Assembly: GCA_002322525.1 (NCBI GenBank)
Contig: DCOU01000142.1
Span: 1-7,273 of the forward strand
Direction: 5' to 3'
Length of the DNA stretch: 7,273 nt
Origin: Candidatus Omnitrophica bacterium UBA1562
Lineage (GTDB): Bacteria; Omnitrophota; Gorgyraeia; Gygaellales; Profunditerraquicolaceae
Both the position numbers and the translations under genes were made by a program. Under the pieces are notes generated by a model. The model searched no databases. It had not been told where the DNA came from and worked only from the letters and a program-made list of their open reading frames with translations. This document shows, piece after piece, positions 4,186-7,273 of the stretch. Every line of letters begins with the position of its first letter. The stretch's first letter is position 1.

Positions 4186-4827
4186 CTATGGTTTTACATC
4201 TAATTTGCCCCAATCATATTCTTCCTTATCAGGATTATTTATGATATATTCACGGATTTTATTTAACGCTGACTCGTTGCGGATGACGTGTTCGTAATAA
4301 CCGCGTTGCCAGATTTTTGTAGGGGTTCGATTCATCGAACCCGAAGCGTTTGTTTCGGGCGCTGTAGGGGTTTGATTTATCAAACCCTTCATCGAACCCG
4401 AAGCGTTTATTTTGGGCGCGATAAATCGCGCCCCTACAGCATGTGTAACCAATGCCTTATATGCTCGGATTATTTCACCCAATTTTGCCTTACAGCCATT
4501 CAATACAAATATCACATGTATATGGGTCGACATTATTTCGTGAAAATCGATATCCACACCTGTAAACCTATTTTTTAAATCCAAGAGATACTGCTCTGCG
4601 ATTGTCCTACATGTAGGGGTTTGATTTATCAAACCTGAAGCGTTTATTTCGGGCGCGATAAATCGCGCCCCTACATTATTCATCTGTGTCATTTCCAAAC
4701 CGCCATCAGCAAATATCGGCCTGCGCATGTGCGTACACACTGTTACAAAATAATACCCATTCTGGGAATAATCATAATGTTTCAACCGAATTTGTTTACG
4801 TTTGGGAAATCGTATGTCCATTTTCAT
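4186..4827 (-). CDS. REP-associated tyrosine transposase (RAYT) with two translated REP insertions
   Basis: This is a Y1-type HUH single-strand transposase of the TnpA-REP/RAYT group. Visible are the N-terminal RLKHYDYSQNGYYFVTVCTH block (about 14-33), the metal-binding HIH of STHIHVIF (102-104), the tyrosine motif WQRGYYEHVIRNE (173-185, nucleophile probably Tyr178), and the terminal helix IREYIINNP. The product is 213 residues. About 61 of these are encoded by REP palindromes: residues 52-72 and 131-170, both reading VGARFIAP...NQTPT or NRTPT. Without them it would be about 152 residues, close to a normal RAYT. Both inserts fall between conserved blocks and keep the frame, so activity is possible but unproven. 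The ATG at 4827 has no clear ribosome site or promoter, suggesting low expression. REP copies flank the gene on both sides. The family cuts REP DNA at the GTAG-hairpin. Confidence 0.88.
   Translation of the reverse strand: MKMDIRFPKRKQIRLKHYDYSQNGYYFVTVCTHMRRPIFADGGLEMTQMNNVGARFIAPEINASGLINQTPTCRTIAEQYLLDLKNRFTGVDIDFHEIMSTHIHVIFVLNGCKAKLGEIIRAYKALVTHAVGARFIAPKINASGSMKGLINQTPTAPETNASGSMNRTPTKIWQRGYYEHVIRNESALNKIREYIINNPDKEEYDWGKLDVKP
4319..4437. repeat. nested REP array inside the RAYT gene
   Basis: GTAG (4319-4322) and hairpin GGGTTCGAT/ATCGAACCC (4323-4342), spacer GAAGCGTTTGTTTC, then a truncated half-hairpin GGGCGC (4357-4362). Directly after comes GTAG (4364-4367) with hairpin GGGTTTGAT/ATCAAACCC (4368-4387), and then an orphan right arm TTCATCGAACCC (4388-4399). 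Last are spacer GAAGCGTTTATTTT, hairpin GGGCGCGAT/ATCGCGCCC (4414-4433) and CTAC (4434-4437). It encodes residues 131-170 of the transposase, just before the tyrosine motif. Confidence 0.88.
4613..4674. repeat. paired REP inside the RAYT gene, N-terminal insertion
   Basis: GTAG (4613-4616), hairpin GGGTTTGAT/ATCAAACCT with one terminal mismatch (4617-4636), spacer GAAGCGTTTATTTC, hairpin GGGCGCGAT/ATCGCGCCC (4651-4670), CTAC (4671-4674). The left edge forms a 12-bp palindrome CCTACATGTAGG (4606-4617) with the transposase sequence next to it. It encodes residues 52-72 of the transposase, between the N-terminal block and the HIH motif. Confidence 0.88.
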
Positions 4828-4881
4828 ATATTAGACACATCTGGAGGAGATTTTCTTTCAATTATTTTTGGATTTTTCACT

Positions 4882-4943
4882 GTAGGGGTTCGATTCATCG
4901 AACCCGATCCCCTTGTTTCGGGCGCGATAAATCGCGCCCCTAC
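4882..4943. repeat. paired REP upstream of the RAYT gene
   Basis: GTAG (4882-4885), hairpin GGGTTCGAT/ATCGAACCC (4886-4905), spacer GATCCCCTTGTTTC, hairpin GGGCGCGAT/ATCGCGCCC (4920-4939), CTAC (4940-4943). Apart from one spacer base it is identical to the pair at 2437-2498. It lies about 55 bp before the transposase start. Confidence 0.9.
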
Positions 4944-4966
4944 ATTTGGGAATTGGATTTTTCGGT

Positions 4967-4990
4967 GTAGGGGTTTGATTTATCAAACCC
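4967..4990 (+). repeat. single REP behind the surface protein gene
   Basis: GTAG (4967-4970) and hairpin GGGTTTGAT/ATCAAACCC (4971-4990), with a TT centre and no intact partner hairpin. It starts 23 nt after the CTAC of the previous pair. It stands 23 bp downstream of the surface gene's stop codon and could shield that mRNA's 3' end. Confidence 0.85.
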
Positions 4991-4996
4991 GAACCA

Positions 4997-5072
4997 TTTG
5001 TATTGGACGTGGATTAATTCATGGGGGTGAGGACGCCGTCGTCATCGAAGAATTTCTTGTGCTTCAGGAGGC
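4997..5072. repeat. direct repeat of window positions 1-76
   Basis: This segment, holding the last ~19 codons and the downstream bases of the surface protein gene, is repeated in the same orientation at 1-76 with a few mismatches. The match may run further to the left of position 1, outside the window. Two direct copies about 5 kb apart are substrates for homologous recombination and bracket the toxin-antitoxin, TPR and transposase region. Confidence 0.75.
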
Positions 5073-7273
5073 GCTCTGTATCCACGAAATAGAACGGCCC
5101 GAGATCTGACTGCGGCCCCAGATCATTTGAGGAATTGGCTGGCCTGGTATGAAGATAGATTTTATTACTATTGTAAGGAACAAGGTTCTTGACAGAAGAT
5201 GTTGTCCAATCGCTGCTGTCTCCCGTAGTTACACTGTAAGAGGCATTCCTATCCCATTTATAGTAAAACCTTGTAAATTTAGTTCCGCAATCCGCGTGCG
5301 AGAAGCCAAAAGTCTCTACGCCGATAGCTCCCTGATACCAGGTGCTTGTGCTCCTGGCTGCATTGGGCGGGACATAAGGAATATAAATAAAGGTAAATAC
5401 TGTTGCCGGCTGAGACACATTGCTGACATTATCCTTTGTCCTGATCCTCAAATAATGGCGGTTATAATTTGAAACTGCAGGAGGGTCGCAACTTGCCAAG
5501 GTTGTCCAGTTATAGCTAAGTGGGTCAGCGCCAGAGTCTGTTCCAAAATACCAGTAGTATCCAGCTACGCCTGAAGAAGCATCAGTAGGAGGAGTCCATG
5601 TAAATGCAGGATCACTTACTGCGTTCTGCGCCACTCCACTCACAGCCCCACCAGTTTCTGTAGCGCTGGTCACATTATTATCCACAGTAATATCGTATGT
5701 AAGAGTAATATTTCCTGCAGAGGCGCTATTATTCACCTTATCATAAGTAGTAGTAGCAAATGTCCCTGCGCCGCTATAAGAGCTATCAACTGTATAAGTA
5801 CAAGTTGTTGTCGGATGCGAAATAAGGGCCTGGCCAGCTGTCTTTCCGAATATGGCAGGAAACTGATACTTATTAAGACCCGAAGCAGGATTGGTCCCTG
5901 AGCCATTATCTGCAGCGCCTGTAACCTGAAGCGTAACACTCGTTGTCTCGCCAACAGAATGAGCTGCATAATAAATAGTTGTGCCTGAAATATAAACTTT
6001 ATTATTGCCGCCAGAGGAAGTAACATTGCCAGAGGCGGTCCACGCCACTGTCCCTGCAGTAGGGTCAGCATTGTCCATTTCAAACGTAATAGTGGCTGTA
6101 TCTGCATTGTTTACCAGGTCTTTAAATGTAAATACAATATTCCGCTGCGAGTCAATGTTCTGGTCAACGCTATAAACCTGTTGCCACGGCGAAGCTGTGT
6201 CTGCAGCAGGCGAATCATTGAACGCTGTAGCGCCTTGGAAAGACTGCGGATTTACTTCAGTAACTCCCACACTAACAGTCAAATTCTGCCACTCACCTTC
6301 AAATGGTGCGCTGTTAAAATAAACCGTGCCACCAGTGGGCCCTAAGTCAATATTGTGATGCGAGAACCAGCTCGATTTAGAAGACGTAATGGTAACCGAG
6401 TTTATTACAGGCGCCACAGCATCCTCTACTCCGTTTATAGTAGCAGTGGCTGTGTTTCCAGCATTATCAGAGACAGTTACAGTGAGAGTCTGTGCCCCTG
6501 TGTCAGCTGCTACAACTGTATAGACCCCGCTCCAGGCTGCAGGTGTTGCATCAGCTGCCGGTGAATCCCCGAATGCAGTTGAAAATGTTGCCTGATTTAG
6601 GCCTGAGCCGCCATCAGAGGCAGTGCCATTGAAATTTGCATTCTGAGCTGTTACACCCATACCGTCAGAATAGTAAAGTGTTGTTCCTGAAAGATAGAGA
6701 TATGCACTTGTCTCAGTAATAGTAGGTCCAGAGATGGTAGGAGCTACAGTATCTACTTTAAAGGCTATTGCTCCTGCATTGGCAGTTGCCCAGCCACTTG
6801 GAAGGCCGCTGTTATCAGTGGACATAACACGCCAGTAATAAGTGGCTGAATCTGCTAATGTCTGGCCTTCATAGCCTATAGAATTATTATATGCCCCTGT
6901 TCCAGGAGCCTGACCTACAGTAAAGCTCGTTGCGCCCTGGGCCAAAAGCGCAGAAGTGTAATCCACCAATAGGCTTGAAAAATCTGAAGTATCGTCTATT
7001 TGTATGCGATACTTTACTGTATCGCCTGCATCCGGGTCAGACTGAGTAAAACTTAAAGTAGGAGTATTATCATTCGTCCAGGAACCATCAGCAGGTGAAA
7101 GGCTGCTTGGAGCATTGGGCGCTTGGATGGGTAAGATATTGATATAAACTGTATCGCCTGCTGCTGTATCAAAGGTATTCGTCAAATCCTGCACAACCAT
7201 CAGGTCAGTCTTTATCTGGTTTTCAACTGGCTGGGTGGTGTAGGCAGTGGTTGTAACAAAGCGGGTGTAGTAG
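5014..7273 (-). CDS. large Fn3/Ig-like repeat surface protein, N-terminus outside window
   Basis: The frame is open from the right window edge to the TAA at 5014-5016, giving about 752 visible residues. The first ATG inside, at 7200, is not a credible start because the frame continues upstream without a stop (YYTRFVTTTAYTTQPVENQ). Visible modules in order: an Fn3-like region (PSSLSPADG ... YYWRVMSTDNSG), three Ig-like units of about 110 residues each opening with VAPTI, VAPVI or DPTAG and ending in DNAGNTATATI-like strands, a further Fn3-like unit (FTWTPPTDASSGVAGYYWYF), and a C-terminal region ending KKFFDDDGVLTPMN. The composition is rich in Ser, Thr, Gly and Ala, as expected for an extracellular stalk or adhesin. 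No LPXTG, PEP-CTERM or membrane anchor is seen. The final motif, duplicated at 18-59, may be a family-specific tail. The ligand is unknown. Confidence 0.8.
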   Translation of the reverse strand, partial: YYTRFVTTTAYTTQPVENQIKTDLMVVQDLTNTFDTAAGDTVYINILPIQAPNAPSSLSPADGSWTNDNTPTLSFTQSDPDAGDTVKYRIQIDDTSDFSSLLVDYTSALLAQGATSFTVGQAPGTGAYNNSIGYEGQTLADSATYYWRVMSTDNSGLPSGWATANAGAIAFKVDTVAPTISGPTITETSAYLYLSGTTLYYSDGMGVTAQNANFNGTASDGGSGLNQATFSTAFGDSPAADATPAAWSGVYTVVAADTGAQTLTVTVSDNAGNTATATINGVEDAVAPVINSVTITSSKSSWFSHHNIDLGPTGGTVYFNSAPFEGEWQNLTVSVGVTEVNPQSFQGATAFNDSPAADTASPWQQVYSVDQNIDSQRNIVFTFKDLVNNADTATITFEMDNADPTAGTVAWTASGNVTSSGGNNKVYISGTTIYYAAHSVGETTSVTLQVTGAADNGSGTNPASGLNKYQFPAIFGKTAGQALISHPTTTCTYTVDSSYSGAGTFATTTYDKVNNSASAGNITLTYDITVDNNVTSATETGGAVSGVAQNAVSDPAFTWTPPTDASSGVAGYYWYFGTDSGADPLSYNWTTLASCDPPAVSNYNRHYLRIRTKDNVSNVSQPATVFTFIYIPYVPPNAARSTSTWYQGAIGVETFGFSHADCGTKFTRFYYKWDRNASYSVTTGDSSDWTTSSVKNLVPYNSNKIYLHTRPANSSNDLGPQSDLGPFYFVDTERLLKHKKFFDDDGVLTPMN

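Noticed and set aside
4022..4213. Minus-strand 63-aa ORF across the REP pair behind the RAYT gene
   Set aside because: Its sequence is mostly REP translation (FDESNPY, GAIYCAHQ) and it overlaps the TPR promoter. No family resemblance and no ribosome site.
4831..4866. Promoter for the RAYT gene using TTGAAA and TCTAAT
   Set aside because: The spacing is about 20 bp, too long, and no second pairing of boxes works better.
4072..4990. CRISPR array
   Set aside because: Repeats are palindromic, in both orientations, irregularly spaced and partly inside a gene. There are no uniform spacers and no cas genes.
4729..5109. Plus-strand 126-aa ORF
   Set aside because: It is antisense to the RAYT start and the surface gene end, with REP-derived GVRFIEP in the middle.
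5733..6107. Minus-strand 124-aa ORF inside the surface protein gene
   Set aside because: Low-complexity shadow (Leu/Gln-rich) of the Thr/Ala-rich surface protein in another frame.

Overview
The window looks like part of a moderately AT-rich genome from an uncultured, probably Gram-negative-type bacterium. Gene styles that I associate with Omnitrophota-like lineages are the DUF6922/AbiEii pair, the secreted TPR protein and the very long Fn3/Ig-like surface protein with a short conserved tail. That placement is an inference from gene style and not a phylogenetic result. Every gene I accept lies on the minus strand, so the genes read right to left.

Right to left: (1) 5014-7273 is the C-terminal ~750 residues of a large Fn3/Ig-like surface protein whose start lies outside the window. 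(2) 4072-4990 is a REP-associated tyrosine transposase (RAYT, Y1/HUH family) packed inside and outside with palindromic REP elements. Two blocks of these palindromes sit inside its reading frame and are translated. (3) 2502-3977 is a secreted protein made of about 11 tetratricopeptide repeats, with a strong promoter. (4) 2310-2498 holds a REP pair and a 3'-terminal fragment of a second RAYT that carries the tyrosine motif. (5) 1723-2197 is a RelE/YafQ-like toxin with its antitoxin. (6) 1344-1722 is a noncoding block of a second REP family. (7) 472-1343 is a DUF6922/AbiEii nucleotidyltransferase toxin-antitoxin pair with a predicted leaderless promoter. (8) 1-436 holds a third type of palindromic repeat, a 61-residue orphan ORF and a duplicate of the tail of the surface protein gene.

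The strongest story is the RAYT/REP system. About a dozen hairpins share a GTAG foot and 9-bp arms around a 2-nt centre. The arms differ between copies, but changes on one arm are matched on the other. A second set (arms GCAGAGC/GCTCTGC and relatives) keeps the same GTAG foot and 2-nt centre. This matches the known substrate logic of E. coli TnpA-REP, which recognises GTAG next to a REP hairpin. Here the elements have entered the coding sequence of the presumed transposase itself, near its tyrosine motif, and still leave an open frame.

Two toxin-antitoxin modules, a RAYT, a RAYT remnant and three repeat families lie between two copies of one surface-gene 3' end, so the stretch reads as an accessory, recombination-prone region. 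I see no rRNA, tRNA, CRISPR array or convincing intrinsic terminator.
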